Shown here one piece after another: positions 22,650 through 33,709 of a stretch of DNA of 64,000 bases (its first letter is position 1; each line of letters opens with the position of its first letter). A model generated the notes under the pieces. The model was not told the origin of the DNA, did no database searches, and saw only the letters and a program-made list of their open reading frames with translations. Source of the DNA: Plectosphaerella cucumerina (lineage: Eukaryota; Ascomycota; Sordariomycetes; Glomerellales; Plectosphaerellaceae); NCBI GenBank assembly GCA_020746995.1, contig JAGPXD010000004.1:1302001-1366000 (forward strand), given 5' to 3'. Position numbers and translations under genes: made by a program.

Positions 22650-24285
22650 ATGTCTGATTCATTCCACGCCCGCCTCCAGCAGGCCCTGGCTACACACCAG
22701 CCCAAACCCACCCCGCCAACCCTCCCTACCCCTGAGCGCTTGGCGCACGCCTCCTCCTCCCTCGGCCTCAGCGCTTCCAGTCTCTCCCAGCCGCTCGGCA
22801 CAGACGGTGCCATCAACCACCTCCTCGACGACATCGTCCCCGCCCTGTCCGGCCAGTCCGGCCCGCGATACTTCGGCTTCGTCACAGGCGGTGTCCACCC
22901 CGCGGCGGCAGCGGCGGACAACATCGTCACTGCCACAGACCAGAACGTCCAGGTCCACCTCCCTGATGCCACCATCGCCACGGAACTCGAGGCTGTCACC
23001 CTCGACATGCTCGCGGACCTACTAGGCCTCAAGGACAACGTCGAGCGTGCCGGTGGCCGACGCCTCTTCGAAGGGAGGACGTTCACCACCGGCGCTACTG
23101 CCAGTAATGTCCTCGGCCTTGCCTGTGGGCGAGAAAGCGTTGTCTCCCGCCGACTCCCGGATGGCTCGCCCTCGGTCGGCGAGCTGGGTCTCTTGGGCGC
23201 CTGTGCTGCCGCTGGTATCAGGAAGATTCAAGTCTTGACCAGCGCGGGCCACAGTTCCCTGTCCAAGGCCGCTAGCATCGTCGGCATCGGCCGTGCCAGC
23301 GTTGTCGAGATGCCGTGTAGCAAGACCAGGCCGTGGCTGCTGGACCTCGAGGCAGTCGAGGCGGAGTTGAAGGCGGGGAATGAGAACGGCACTGCCACTA
23401 TCATCGCCATCAGCTTGGGTGAAGTGAATACGGGCCGGTACGCTGTGGAAGAGTGGAGCGAGGTCAAGGAGTTGAGCGCCCTGTCGAAGAAGTATGGGTC
23501 GTGGTTCCACGTCGATGGTGGTAGGTCGTACTCCGGCGATGCTATTTCGTGATGTGCTGACCTGTGCAGCTTTTGGAATCTTCGCCCGGGCACTCGGACC
23601 CGGGCCAGAGTTCTCCAGGCTCCGCCGCCGCATCGAGGACATGGAGAAGTACGTCGACAGCATCACTGTGGACGGTCACAAGCTTCTCAACGTCGTGAGC
23701 ACCTCCGCCCATATTTGGAATGATTGTCTCTTTGCTGACCGAGCCAAGCCCTACGACTGTGGCATGTTCTTCACCCGCTCCCTCTCCACCCAGACAGAGG
23801 TCTTCAAGAATCCCAACGCAGCATACCTCGCCTCCGCCGCCGGCGCCACGGTCCCGAGCCCGCTGAACCTGGGCATCGAGAACTCGCGCCGCTTCCGCGC
23901 GCTGCCCGCGTACGCAATGCTGAGGGCCGAGGGAAGAGAGGGCATCGCCCAGATGTTGGCCCGCATGGCCTCCCTCGCCCGGGGCGTGTCCGCCTTCCTT
24001 CGGGACTCGGAGCATTACGACTGGCTGCCCGAGGAGACTGGGGATGTCGAAGACGTTTTCATTATTGTGCTCTTCAGAGCAAAGGACGAGACCCTTAACG
24101 ACGAGCTGGTCGCCAAGATCAACGGGACGAGGGATATGTATGTGAGCGGGACGTCGTGGAACGGTCGCAAGGCGGTAAGGCTGGCTGTGTCGAATTACAG
24201 CGTCGATGTCGCGCGGGATCTCGAGGTCGTGACCCGGATCCTAGCCGATGTCGCCGAGGGGAGGTCGCAAGTTCGTGAGTCGTAA
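22650..24285 (+). CDS. PLP-dependent group II amino-acid decarboxylase family protein
   Basis: Cytosolic enzyme of the glutamate / aromatic amino-acid decarboxylase family, predicted to bind pyridoxal phosphate. Exons: 22650-23520, 23570-23694, 23749-24285; 510 residues. Visible: a GPRYFGFVTGGVHPAAAAAD entry segment, FTTGATASNV (cofactor phosphate loop), HVDGAFG (the Asp that pairs with the pyridine nitrogen, restored by splicing intron 1) and the Lys of VDGHKLLNV (Lys328). Intron 2 (54 nt, GTGAGC..GCTGACC..CAAG) is in frame and open, but its removal gives the expected LLNVPYDCGMFF, so it is very likely real. The amino-acid substrate cannot be read from sequence alone. It ends 92 bp from the convergent UPF0390 gene. 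Confidence 0.88.
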
Positions 24286-24377
24286 AAATCGAGCGTGCAT
24301 TGTGAAGTGCACGCCCTGAATAGACGCCGCGATGCGGCCCGGCGCCAAAGACCCCGGAAATGGCGGGCCTCAGGGCC

Positions 24378-24659
24378 TTAGCCAAACTTCCTGCTGCCGC
24401 CCTTGAACTTCTCCTTGCCCTCCTCGTTCCTCTGGGCCCTGTTCCCCTTGCCGATAAGCTCCAGGTGGCCGACGCGCTGGCCAAGCATCTTCTCGGTGCG
24501 GGCGGCCATGCCGGCGGTGAGCTTCTTCTGCATCTTGTCGGCAGCGCAGGTGGACTTGGCCTTCTGCGGCTTGGTGACTTTGCTGGTTTTCCGAACCGAG
24601 TTCTTGGGCTTGCCCGTGGGGGCAGGCCGCGAGGCGCTCTTGACGCTTCCCTGGGCCAT
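24378..24659 (-). CDS. UPF0390 family small basic protein
   Basis: Single-exon protein of 93 residues, very Lys/Arg-rich, starting MAQGSVK. Fungal and animal members of UPF0390 begin MAQG and share this basic composition and size. The central segment contains KPQKAKST and a helical AGMAARTEKML stretch; the end is glycine/lysine-rich (KFKGGSRKFG). Nucleolar or nucleic-acid association would fit the composition, but the function is not established. The chosen ATG is the first that gives the family N terminus; the frame is open upstream for 33 codons of non-family sequence. Confidence 0.75.
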   Translation of the reverse strand: MAQGSVKSASRPAPTGKPKNSVRKTSKVTKPQKAKSTCAADKMQKKLTAGMAARTEKMLGQRVGHLELIGKGNRAQRNEEGKEKFKGGSRKFG

Positions 24660-25637
24660 ATCAAGTGACGACTGGTGGTGGAATGGTTGGAGGGTTGGAG
24701 GTCGGGCGGTTTGAAAATTTAGTGGATCTGGGCGATTTTCCCATCCTCGAACCGCCACCTCGACTAGGTCCGTGCGTTTGGAAGATAAGCGATAAGGACA
24801 GGTCTCGGTGAGTGTCGGTCAGCCCAGACAGAGATGCTCCTCGCCTGTTGTCCATTGCCGCATCTGCATCCATTCTCTGACAATATGGCGGCATCACCTG
24901 CATTATTTCTCACGTCAAAACGCCACGCTAAAGCTGCGCATCATGTTTCGCTTCACCACCGGGCGCAGCGGCCGGCCTCGAGGGGCGTATCAGGAGGTAA
25001 TCGAGGAAACGGTCAAGGAGGAGACCGAGGGTCTTGACTGTAATAATATCTCGGAGTGTGAACGAGGTTCCAATTTGAAGTGCCGCAGGTCAACAAGAAC
25101 CTACGTGCAACTTGCCACTGCCCACACTAGTACCAGCGGCGGGCATGCGGTCGGCCAATCTACTGCCCGAGTTGCGGCGCCCTCACGACTTGTAGTACCT
25201 TGCTTCAAGGTGTCGTTTATGACAACACCACACTGAAGCCCGCCCTCTGGGAGAGTCGCTCAGTGTTCTTCAGGTTAGTAAGCTGTATTCCGCATGGGGA
25301 CAGAATTAGATGCCTGAGACCTCCCAAATGCGTCCCATCGGACATCCGTTGGGGACGACCTCCAACGCACGTCCCAGGAAGCGACTGAAACAGCCTGAGA
25401 TTCTGAACCACCAGCAGTAGGCTGGCCAACGGCGATAGAACCTGAGCTGAATATTCCACCTTGACACCTCGGAGTCGGCCCCTGAGTTACATGCCCGGAG
25501 GCCGACGCCAGGCCGATGATGACTCCGTGCACTTCCGGGCCATGGAGTTCGTCGGACTTTCACCAGAGGCTGCCAGCTCGCGACCCTTCGGAGGTGCGAT
25601 ACTGCCCTCCCTGGAATGATCGTCAAAGAGCGTCCGG
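24660..25637. other. Divergent spacer upstream of the T4HN reductase, no gene seen
   Basis: Control region between the UPF0390 gene and the reductase. A 142-codon open frame near 24808-25236 has no recognisable content. Confidence 0.5.
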
Positions 25638-25645
25638 TATATAAA
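25638..25645 (+). promoter_or_regulatory. TATA box of the T4HN reductase
   Basis: TATATAAA lies about 94 bp upstream of the ATG at 25739. This placement favours the MPPIATED start over upstream in-frame ATGs. Confidence 0.55.
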
Positions 25646-25738
25646 GTCCATCTCCTCGCGATGGAAAACATGATCTTACCACACCCATCATCTCATCCGA
25701 GAACCATCCTATCTGAAGAACTCCCCTTACCCGTCAAC

Positions 25739-26664
25739 ATGCCTCCCATCGCAACAGAGGACATCCACACCGTCGTGCCGACAGAGCACGACAACACCAC
25801 AGCGGCGCCAGTCGACCCTGCTCGGCCCTTCGCCGGCAAGGTGGCTCTCATCACCGGCTCCGGCCGCGGCATCGGGCGAGGCATCGCGCTCGAGCTGGGC
25901 AAGCGCGGCGCAAGCGTCGTCGTCAACTACAGCGCCTCGGCCAAGGCGGCCGAGGAGGTCGTCGCGGAGCTGGCCAAGGTCGGCTCCAAGAGCGTCGCCC
26001 TCAAGGCGGACATCAGCAAGCCCGCCGAGGTGGTCGACCTCTTCGACAGGGCCGTTGCACACTTTGGCCGCATGGACTTTGTCATCTCCAACTCGGGCAA
26101 GGAGGTCTGGTGCCCCGAGACGGAGGTCACCGAAGAGCTGTTCGACTCCATCTTCGACCTTAACTGCCGCGGGCAGTTCTTCGTCGCTCAGCAGGGTCTC
26201 AAGCACTGCGCTCGCGGCGGGCGCATCGTCCTGACCTCGTCGGTCGCAGCGAGCATGACCGGCATCCACAACCATGCCCTGTACGCCGGATCCAAGGCTG
26301 CGGTTGAGGGTTTCACGCGGGCTTTCGCCGTCGACTGCGGAGAGAAGGGGGTTACGGTCAACGCCATTGCGCCGGGAGGCGTCAAGACAGACATGTACGA
26401 CGAGAACTCGTGGCACTACGTCCCTGGCGGATACAAGGGCATGCCGATTGAGATCATCGACAAGGGCCTCGCGAACCTGAACCCGCTCAAGCGCGTCGGC
26501 GTGCCTGCGGATGTTGGCAAGGCCGTGGCTGCGCTCTGCCACGAGGATTGCGAGTGGATAAACGGTACGTCGTCATGAGTCTCGCATGCTGCAACCTGAA
26601 TTGAAGTGCTGACCCTTTTCGTGCTCTAGGCCAGGTCATCAAGGTCACCGGTGGCGGCACGTAA
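25739..26664 (+). CDS. 1,3,6,8-tetrahydroxynaphthalene reductase (SDR)
   Basis: NADPH-dependent short-chain dehydrogenase that reduces T4HN to scytalone in DHN melanin synthesis. Exons 25739-26564 and 26630-26664; 286 residues. Visible: the cofactor loop TGSGRGIGRG, an NADPH-type arginine, and the Ser168-Tyr182-Lys186 catalytic set (TSSV, YAGSK). Segments such as SNSGKEVWC, QQGLKHC, NHALYAGSKAAVEGF, DENSWHY and PGGYKGMP match the Magnaporthe T4HN reductase, as remembered, much better than the trihydroxynaphthalene reductase. The protein ends in TGGGT: the terminal residue is Thr where the Magnaporthe T4HN enzyme has Ile and the T3HN enzyme Met. The PKS in the same window makes the pathway assignment strong. 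Confidence 0.93.
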
Positions 26665-27062
26665 GCTGACCATTGGGCGGGATCAGGGCGAGCGTTAGCT
26701 GTAATTCGATGAAGAGGTGCGATAGAGAGTCGAGACAAATAGCCATATTCACAAAACTGGACAGGCGGGATGTATGAAGTGCCAGTGTGAAGATAGAAAT
26801 GACGGCGAGCTCGGGCGACGTTGACACCCCGAAACCTTTGGTAGAAGCATATGCACCAATCACAGGGCTCGGAATCGCGTTGGCGGAGTGGGCCGCGCTG
26901 GAGGTCGGGTTCCGGAGCTTAGAAACTTCAAAAGATCAATGTCCACATAGACATCCCCTCAGTATCGTGCCCGACCAGCCAGCGCAATTGCTCCGAAAAT
27001 GCCCGTCCGGTGAACAATGCCGTTGACACCGAACCCGACACCCACTTGACGTCGACCACAAT
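26665..27062. other. Intergenic spacer, no gene seen
   Basis: 398 bp between the reductase stop and the PPR protein start on the same strand. It should hold the reductase 3' UTR and the PPR promoter. Confidence 0.5.
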
Positions 27063-29531
27063 ATGCGGGCGCACCTAGCGCGCCATGTCTGCCGACGAGC
27101 CCTCGCCGCTAGAGGGCGAGGGCCAGCAACATCCTGCCCGCTGCTACCGACGACGACGAACAGCCTCCGACAGCTCCCCGTAACGAGATACTCGCCCAGG
27201 ACAGAACAGAACCGCACCTTCTTTGGCGTCCTCAAGAAGGAGCCTCGCAAGATCAAGGCGCCGGAATACGAGCCGGGATGGACAGTCGTCCTGACATGGA
27301 GGAACCGGATGCTCGACAAGGTGCGGCCACCACCGCGTGAAGAGCTCGTAGCTGGATTCCGGCGCCTCTTCAGCTACAAGAAGCAGTACAATGTGCGGGT
27401 CAACAGCACGCAAGCCAGACATTGCCGAAACTTGCTCTACTACCTCATCGAGAACGTCGACCAAGAGCCAGGGAATGGACTCACGATACCCGAACTCCGA
27501 AGCGCCCGAGATGCGCTGCTGAAGCACCCGAAGGAGGACACTGCGGAACATCTTCTGTTTCTGCGCGCTCTGTATGCTGAGATTGAGCGCCAGATGGGGG
27601 CTCCGGCTGATGGGAGCATGCGGCCGATCGACGAGCACGACCCGACACCATATGACTTTGGCGCCCACATCAAGGCTCTGACGACATACGGCGCCTCTGA
27701 GGAGGCTCACATACTGGTGCGGGAACACGTGGAGCAGCTCCGTCTCGCGAAGATTCGCATCACAACATCCAAGCCTCTGTGGCTCTACGTCCTGGAGGGA
27801 TTCGCTGAGGAGGACCGAGAAGCTGATCTGGTCAGCACCGCGGCAGAGGCACGAAAGAACGGGGTGGAAATGACACCGCAGTTCCACGAGCTCATGACGA
27901 CCTTCTTCGCGACCAGGGGCCGAGCACAAGAGACCATGGCCTGGTTCCAGAAGCCCATTATGCCTGCCGGAGAGCTTCCCACTCCCCGGACCTTCCAGGA
28001 GATTCTCAAGTTCTCCGTCAACAAGAAGCAACAGCCTTGGGCTGCCACCGTCTTCCAGGCGCTTGTGGACAGGAACCCTACGAAGCTATACTGGGACGTT
28101 ATATACCAGTGGTCAGTCATGAGCCTCGATAAGGGCCTTGATGACCTGCGGGACATGTTCGAGATGGTGCAGGAACACAACCCCAAGGACGACTCTCTCC
28201 GTCCTGACGTGCACACCCTCAACGCCCTCCTCGAGGTCGCAAACGAAAAGGGAGACGCCTACCTGGCTGAGAGGTTGATGGCTTTGGCGGCCGAGCGCCG
28301 GATACACCCCAACGCCAGGTCCTACATTCTCATCCTGGAGCTGCGTATCAAGGCCAAGGACCTCTCAGGGGCCAAGGAGGCCTACCGGCTTCTCTCTAAT
28401 AACGCCGCCTCGGCCGACGAGGACCTGCCAGTAGTCAACGACTTCCTCCAGGCCCTCTGCGATGCCTCCAAGCCCGACCTCAAAATCATCCGCGACGTCC
28501 TGGACGAGCTGGAGCGGCGCATCGTCACCCTCACTCCCGCCACCGTTGTCGCCCTCTGCAGCGTCTTCCTCAAGCACGACCAGCACTTTGACATCATTGA
28601 TACCCTTTCCCTCAACATCTTCCAACACAGCACCGACCAGAAGCGGTCCATCCGCGAGGCCTTTGTCGCCTACTGCACACAGCCCGACGTCAGCACCTCC
28701 CGCGCCTGGGACGCTTATTCCATTCTTCGCCAGTTCTTCCTCGAAACGAGCGTCGAGCACCGCGTCGCCCTCATGCAGAACTTTTTCGAGCGCAAGAGGC
28801 CTGACATGGCCATTCATGTCTTTGGCCATATGCGCCAGCATGTCAATCGCGACTTCCACCCTACGCCAGATGTGTACATCAAATGCTTTGAGGGCCTGGG
28901 CAACTACGGCGACGCGGACTCCCTGGATGATGTGAGCCTTGTCCACAACATGCTCAAGATGGACCTGAAGGTCCAGCCGAGCACGAGGCTCTACAATGCC
29001 CTCATGCTCGCTTACGCGGCGTGTGGCAAGCCAGAGCGCGCCCTCGACTTTTGGGGGGATATCGTCCACTCAGCTGAGGGCCCATCTTACAACACCCTCG
29101 AGGTCGTTTTCTCCGTATGCGAGAGGATGCCCTTTGGCGACCAGAAGGCCAAGGAGATCTGGAAGAAGCTCGAGTCCCTGGACATTGACGTGCCGCCGGC
29201 CGTCTTCGCCGCGTATGCGGGTGCCCTTGCCGGCAACGGCGATGTTCCGGCCGTGCAGGACGCGATCCGGACGATGCAGCAGACCGTCGGATACGCTCCG
29301 GACAAGCTCACGTAAGTTCATTCAAGACTCCCGCTCATGATACCTCGCTCACACAAACGCAGACTAGGAGTGGCCTTCAACGCATTGCCAGGAGCGGCGC
29401 TGCAGAACAAGTTTGCCGACTGGGCGAGCAAGGAGTTCCGCGAGGCATGGGCGCCGCTACAACGGGAAAAGGCCCGCAAGGTGGCCGGCGGCGTCCGCAA
29501 ATATAACCTTGGGCGGGTGCTCAAGGCGTGA
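27063..29531 (+). CDS. Mitochondrial pentatricopeptide-repeat protein (possibly CIA84-like)
   Basis: Predicted mitochondrial RNA-binding or assembly factor. Exons 27063-29311 and 29363-29531; 805 residues. The first about 45 residues are Arg/Ala/Ser/Thr-rich with almost no acidic residues, as in a mitochondrial presequence, followed by RTFFGVLKKEPRKIK. PPR-like helical hairpins are visible near residues 379-450 (PDVHTLNALLEVANEKG then ARSYILILELRIKAKD) and 638-670 (STRLYNALMLAYAACGK). Overall size, presequence and the RTFFG-KKEPR start recall the fungal complex I intermediate-associated protein CIA84, but this is from memory and unconfirmed; a general PPR label is safe. Confidence 0.8.
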
Positions 29532-29686
29532 TCTGTACCATATATGTTTTGAACACACAGAAACCCCGATGTAGATTTTACATTGCTGGTGGCCGACGAA
29601 AGCGCCACGTAGAATATTTGTACAATGGCATACACGCACGTCATCCCCCGTGCCTCCTCATCTATCCCTTTCCCTTCTGCCCCTGC

Positions 29687-30441
29687 TTAGAATTGAGCAG
29701 TCCGGCCCCTCTTCATGATGATCTCGGGGTGGTGGTGCACGCTGGGGTGCAGGCCCATGCCGATCATCCGCCTGATGGCCTTTGCCATCTTCCTCTGGTT
29801 CTTCGCCCGCAGGCCTGATTCGTTGGAGTGCTTGATGTTGCCGGCGGGCGTCATGAACTCGGAGATCATGGAGTAGTTCTGCGGTCTGCATCAGTATTTG
29901 ATCCCCCGCGCCGCGTAGAGTCCTGGGCGGACATACCTTGTACAGGTCCAGGGGGTTGATGTCGAGCTCGTCGACGACGTCTTTCCTCGGGGGCTTGTTT
30001 CCGGTGCGGTGCTTGGCCATCTGGTGGGGGTGGAGGTCGTGGGGGGCGTAGGTGTCGCCGATCCTCCACTTGCGGTACATGTGCTTCATGTAGTCGTCGC
30101 TGACCTTGCGCTCGCGCATCGACTCGGCCTCCTTGCGCTGGCGGTTCAGGTGGATATCGGTCCTGGCCTGGATCTTCTCGCGGGAGAAGGAGAGTGTGCG
30201 GGGGCGGGCGTTGGGGGCGCCGCCGGCACCCTTGGAGGCAGCCTTCTCGAGGCCGAGGAAGAAGTCGGAGCCGTCGCGGGGGGCATCTGTGGTGGAGGAT
30301 AAGTCAGTCGATGAAAGGGGATGATCGGGTCGGGTGGGAGGACGTACTGCAGGCGGTTGTTGTCGAAAAGGGGCGGGCGATGCGGTTGATGAAGCTCGAG
30401 GGGGCGGCGGCGAAGCCGAGGAATGGTAGTCTGGGCGGCAT
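29687..30441 (-). CDS. RSM18: Mitochondrial small-subunit ribosomal protein bS18m
   Basis: Component of the mitochondrial ribosome small subunit, predicted to bind 12S/15S-type rRNA. Exons 30441-30348, 30286-29937, 29878-29687; 211 residues. The start gives a classic presequence (MPPRLPFLGFAAAPS onward to FINRIARPFSTTT). The body contains PLDLYKNYSMISEFMTP, formed across intron 2, and the bS18 core (GNIKHSNESGLRAKNQRKM, then AKAIRRMIGMGLHP). An ATG further upstream in another frame gives no targeting signal and was not used. It is convergent with the PPR gene and divergent from IMP3. Confidence 0.88.
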
Positions 30442-30753
30442 GATGGCGTTGTCTGGTGGTCTGCTGAGGCTCGGTCGGGGTGAAGCACACGCGATGTCGT
30501 TGCAGCTTGGGATGGAGATTTTTGGACGGGTCGCGGCAGGTCCCGCTTATCGGGGCGATGGCCCCACCCGCGCCGCGATAAGGGATTTTTTGTTCAGCGG
30601 CGTCTTCGATGGATTGAGGAACGAGACTGCAACCACCGACAAGACGACGTTCAATAACCAGCACCTAGAAGCCCGCGACTGCCAGACGAGAAACGAGAAT
30701 ACCGCCCTCATACAGATCAGTCTACCGAATTAGCACGCCGCGCGCCTGCCACA
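30442..30753. promoter_or_regulatory. Short divergent promoter shared by RSM18 and IMP3
   Basis: Only 312 bp separate the start codons of a mitochondrial ribosomal protein gene (minus) and a nucleolar rRNA-processing gene (plus). A shared bidirectional promoter is likely. I could not assign any specific regulatory motif. Confidence 0.5.
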
Positions 30754-31362
30754 ATGGTCCGCAAGCTCAGGCATCACGAGGCCAAGCTCCTCCGGAAGAC
30801 CGACTTCATCGAGTACAAATCCGACAATGGCCACCGGGACGCCGACGTCCGCAGGCGGTACATGATCCAGAAGCCCGAGGACTATCACAAGTACAACAGG
30901 ATATGCGGTGTACGTTCACCCTGTCCCCGAGACCTCACCGAGAACCACGGCTGACCATCCAAACAGAACATCCGCCAGCTCGCGCACCGCCTCTCCCTCC
31001 TCCCCCCCGAGAGCGCCGTGCGCCAGAAGCACGAGAAGCTCCTTCTCGACAAGCTGCACGACATGGGCGTCATCTCGACGACATCCAAGCTCAGCGCCGT
31101 CGAGCACGGCGCGACCGTCTCTGCGTTCGCGCGGCGGCGTCTGCCCGTCGTCCTGACGAGGCTGCACATGGCGGAGAACGTGACGACGGCGACGAAATGG
31201 GTCGAGCAGGGTCATATCCGCGTCGGGGTCGAGGTCGTGACGGACCCGGCCTTCTTCGTGACGAGGAACATGGAGGATCTGGTCACGTGGGCGCCGGGAA
31301 GCAAGATTAAGAGGGATATTATGAAGTACAGGGACAAGCTGGATGACTTTGAGCTGCTGTAG
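30754..31362 (+). CDS. IMP3: U3 snoRNP protein IMP3
   Basis: Part of the Mpp10-Imp3-Imp4 complex that anchors U3 snoRNA on pre-rRNA in the nucleolus for 18S maturation. Exons 30754-30909 and 30967-31362; 183 residues, the same length as yeast Imp3. It begins MVRKLRHHEAKLLRK and splicing gives YNRICGNIRQLAHRLSLLPP. The C-terminal half is an S4-type RNA-binding domain (RRLPVVLTRLHMAENV then AT..VEQGHIRVGVEVVTDPA), ending in a Lys/Asp-rich tail. All parts match the family. Confidence 0.95.
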
Positions 31363-31899
31363 GCTGGGGTTAGGATAGGAAAATTAATGATACCCAAAAC
31401 TTGAAATTGGAGTGAGCTAGGGAGGACGTGCCGGAGTACTCGATGTCTTTCCCGTCTTGGGAGGCCTAAAGAGCAAAAGAACATAAATGTGTTTGATTAC
31501 ATTGATATTTCAATTGAAATCCATTTTATCATTCCAGAGGCCATTACAGACTTCATCGTCGTAGCAGTCTGATTGTCAAAAATGCATGTACTTGTACCAG
31601 TCATTGAACCCATATGCATCTATCCGATCCACACCAAATCCGATCTCGGCAGCGTCCCCCTGTCCCTGCGCTCACTCACGATCTCGAGACAACTCGTCAT
31701 TGATATTTATTATCAGCCTTCATTCGGACTAGGCGCCGCTCTTCCCGAGCCGCATTCGTTGCTCAAAGTCTCGGGGCTGTGCCACGAGGAAGTCGGGGTT
31801 GAAGCTTCAAACGCGAACTTTCTTTCACGACACCAAGAGATCGGCTTTCCTGATTCGCTGCGGCAGCTCCGGCAGCACCAGAAACGGCACTCTACAGAC
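31363..31899. other. Intergenic spacer, no gene seen
   Basis: 537 bp between IMP3 and the mitochondrial carrier, same strand. It is AT-richer near 31380-31560, consistent with a 3' UTR followed by a promoter. Confidence 0.5.
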
Positions 31900-32895
31900 A
31901 TGGCGGCGGATATCAGGGAAGAGAAGACGCCGGCCTTCAAAAACTACAAGGGCTTCGTCGCGGGTGTCTTCTCGGGCATCGCGAAGCTCTCAGGTAGGTC
32001 ACCCTTCATCAAGTCACCATGAGTCCTTATTCACATCTGCGCAGTCGGTCACCCTTTCGACACGATCAAGGTCCGCCTTCAAACGACAGATGCATCTCGC
32101 TTCTCAGGCCCGCTTCAATGCCTGACGCAAACCATCCGGCATGAAGGCCCCTTGGCGCTGTACAAGGGCGCCACGCCGCCGTTGGTGGGCTGGATGTTCA
32201 TGGACTCAGTCATGCTGGGCTCCCTGACGGTGTATCGCCGTCTGTTATCGGAGAACCTTTTCCACACGGCCGTCTTTCAGCCGGGCGCGACGCCGAGTCC
32301 CGGAAAGTCGACGCTGCCCTGGTACGGGCACGGTATTGCCGGCATTATGGCGGGTGCTACGGTCAGCTTCATCGCCGCCCCCGTCGAGCACATCAAGGCC
32401 CGTCTGCAGATCCAGTACGCCGCCGACAAATCGAAACGTCTGTACAAGGGCCCGATCGACTGCGTCCGCAAGATCTATGGCGCTCACGGCCTCGGCGGCG
32501 TGTATCACGGTCTCGGCGCGACACTTCTCTTCCGCACATTCTTTTTCGCCTGGTGGGGCTCATACGATATTTTCTCCAGACTTTTGAGAGAGCAGACGTC
32601 GCTGAGCGCGCCGGCGGTCAACTTCTGGGCGGGTGGACTTAGCGCTCAGGTGTTCTGGTTGACGAGCTATCCTTCAGACGTGGTGAAGCAGCGGATCATG
32701 ACGGATCCCCTCGGCGGAGGACTGGGCGACGGCGTGCGCAAGTTCCCGCGGTGGAAGGATGCCGCATCGGCGGTATACAGAGAGGCTGGATGGAAGGGCT
32801 ACTGGCGCGGGTTCCTCCCGTGCTTCCTTCGGGCGTTCCCTGCCAACGCCGTGGCCTTGGTCGCATTCGAGGGCGTGATGCGGACGCTGCCGTAG
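31900..32895 (+). CDS. Mitochondrial carrier family (SLC25) transporter, YMC/CRC-like
   Basis: Six-helix inner-membrane solute carrier. Exons 31900-31993 and 32045-32895; 314 residues. The three carrier repeats each show the signature: HPFDTIKVRLQT (completed by splicing), APVEHIKARLQIQ and YPSDVVKQRIMTD. The opening segment FKNYKGFVAGVFSGIAKLS and the WRGFLPCFLRAFPANAV end are typical of the carnitine / amino-acid carrier branch (SLC25A20/29, yeast Ymc1, Crc1). The substrate cannot be settled from these motifs. The frame is open upstream of the chosen ATG, but the carrier fold begins just after it. Confidence 0.9.
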
Positions 32896-33174
32896 TCGGA
32901 GGGACATGACATGCATTGTAATCATAGAGGAGTGTTTTGAGGCACAAGGTTTTAGACCGAGATACCCAGGGACAAGAACAGATTTATGGCAGAGATCAAA
33001 TGACACACGAGGGTGTCGACTTTTGAATTTCCTTCCTATGCTGCCATTCCATAGCCGATCCACGCCGGGACCATGCGAGCCTGACCTGACCTTATGTCCA
33101 GTGGTATCACAGAGCGCCGTCGGGGACTGGTAATCCCTGGCAAGAGAGAGAGATGGAGAGAGGGAGCGAAGAAT
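32896..33174. other. Convergent 3' flank
   Basis: Tail-to-tail spacer between the carrier and the eL22 gene; it likely holds both 3' UTRs. Confidence 0.5.
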
Positions 33175-33709
33175 TTACTCGTCGTCCTCGTCAGCCTCGT
33201 CGTTGACGACGTTGTAGAACTTGAGCTCGTAGACGCCCTTGGAGGTGGCGACGACGCGGAGCCAGTCACGGAGCTGGTGCTTCTTGAGGAACTTCTTGGT
33301 GCTGTGGCGGGAGTCAGTCAACGGCCATAGTTGGGCGGAGAGGGACCAGAACGTACAGGTACTTCAGGTAGCGACCGGACAGCTCGTTGTGGGAGACGAT
33401 CTCGACCTTGCCGTCGGCGGTGGAGGAGATGGTGATGTTGTCGCCGAGGTTGTTGACGCGGCCCTCGACCTTGATGCGCTCCTGGAGGAACTTCTCAAAG
33501 GCGGCGACGTCGAACACCTTGTCGTTGGCGGGCTGAGAAGCGTTGATCACGAACTTCTTGGTGGTCTTCTGGGCCTTGCCGCCCTTCTTGGTCTGCGGGG
33601 GGAGAGAAAAAATGACCTTAGCCTACTGCGTTCACGCCGCGGTCCCGTCGCCGGGACTGGGCCGCCAGCAAAGCGGTGGTTGTCATGTACATACTGCCTG
33701 GGGAGCCAT
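33175..33709 (-). CDS. RPL22: 60S ribosomal protein eL22
   Basis: Cytosolic large-subunit ribosomal protein. Three exons on the minus strand: 33709-33695 (only five codons, MAPQA), 33592-33357, 33301-33175; 125 residues. The first intron is 102 nt, long for this window, and begins just after the start, a common layout for ribosomal protein genes. The protein reads TKKGGKAQKTTKKFVIN, DVAAFEKFLQERIKVEGRVNNL and then, across intron 2, GRYLKYLTKKFLKKHQLRDWLRV, ending in the acidic ADEDDE tail typical of eL22. Confidence 0.95.
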
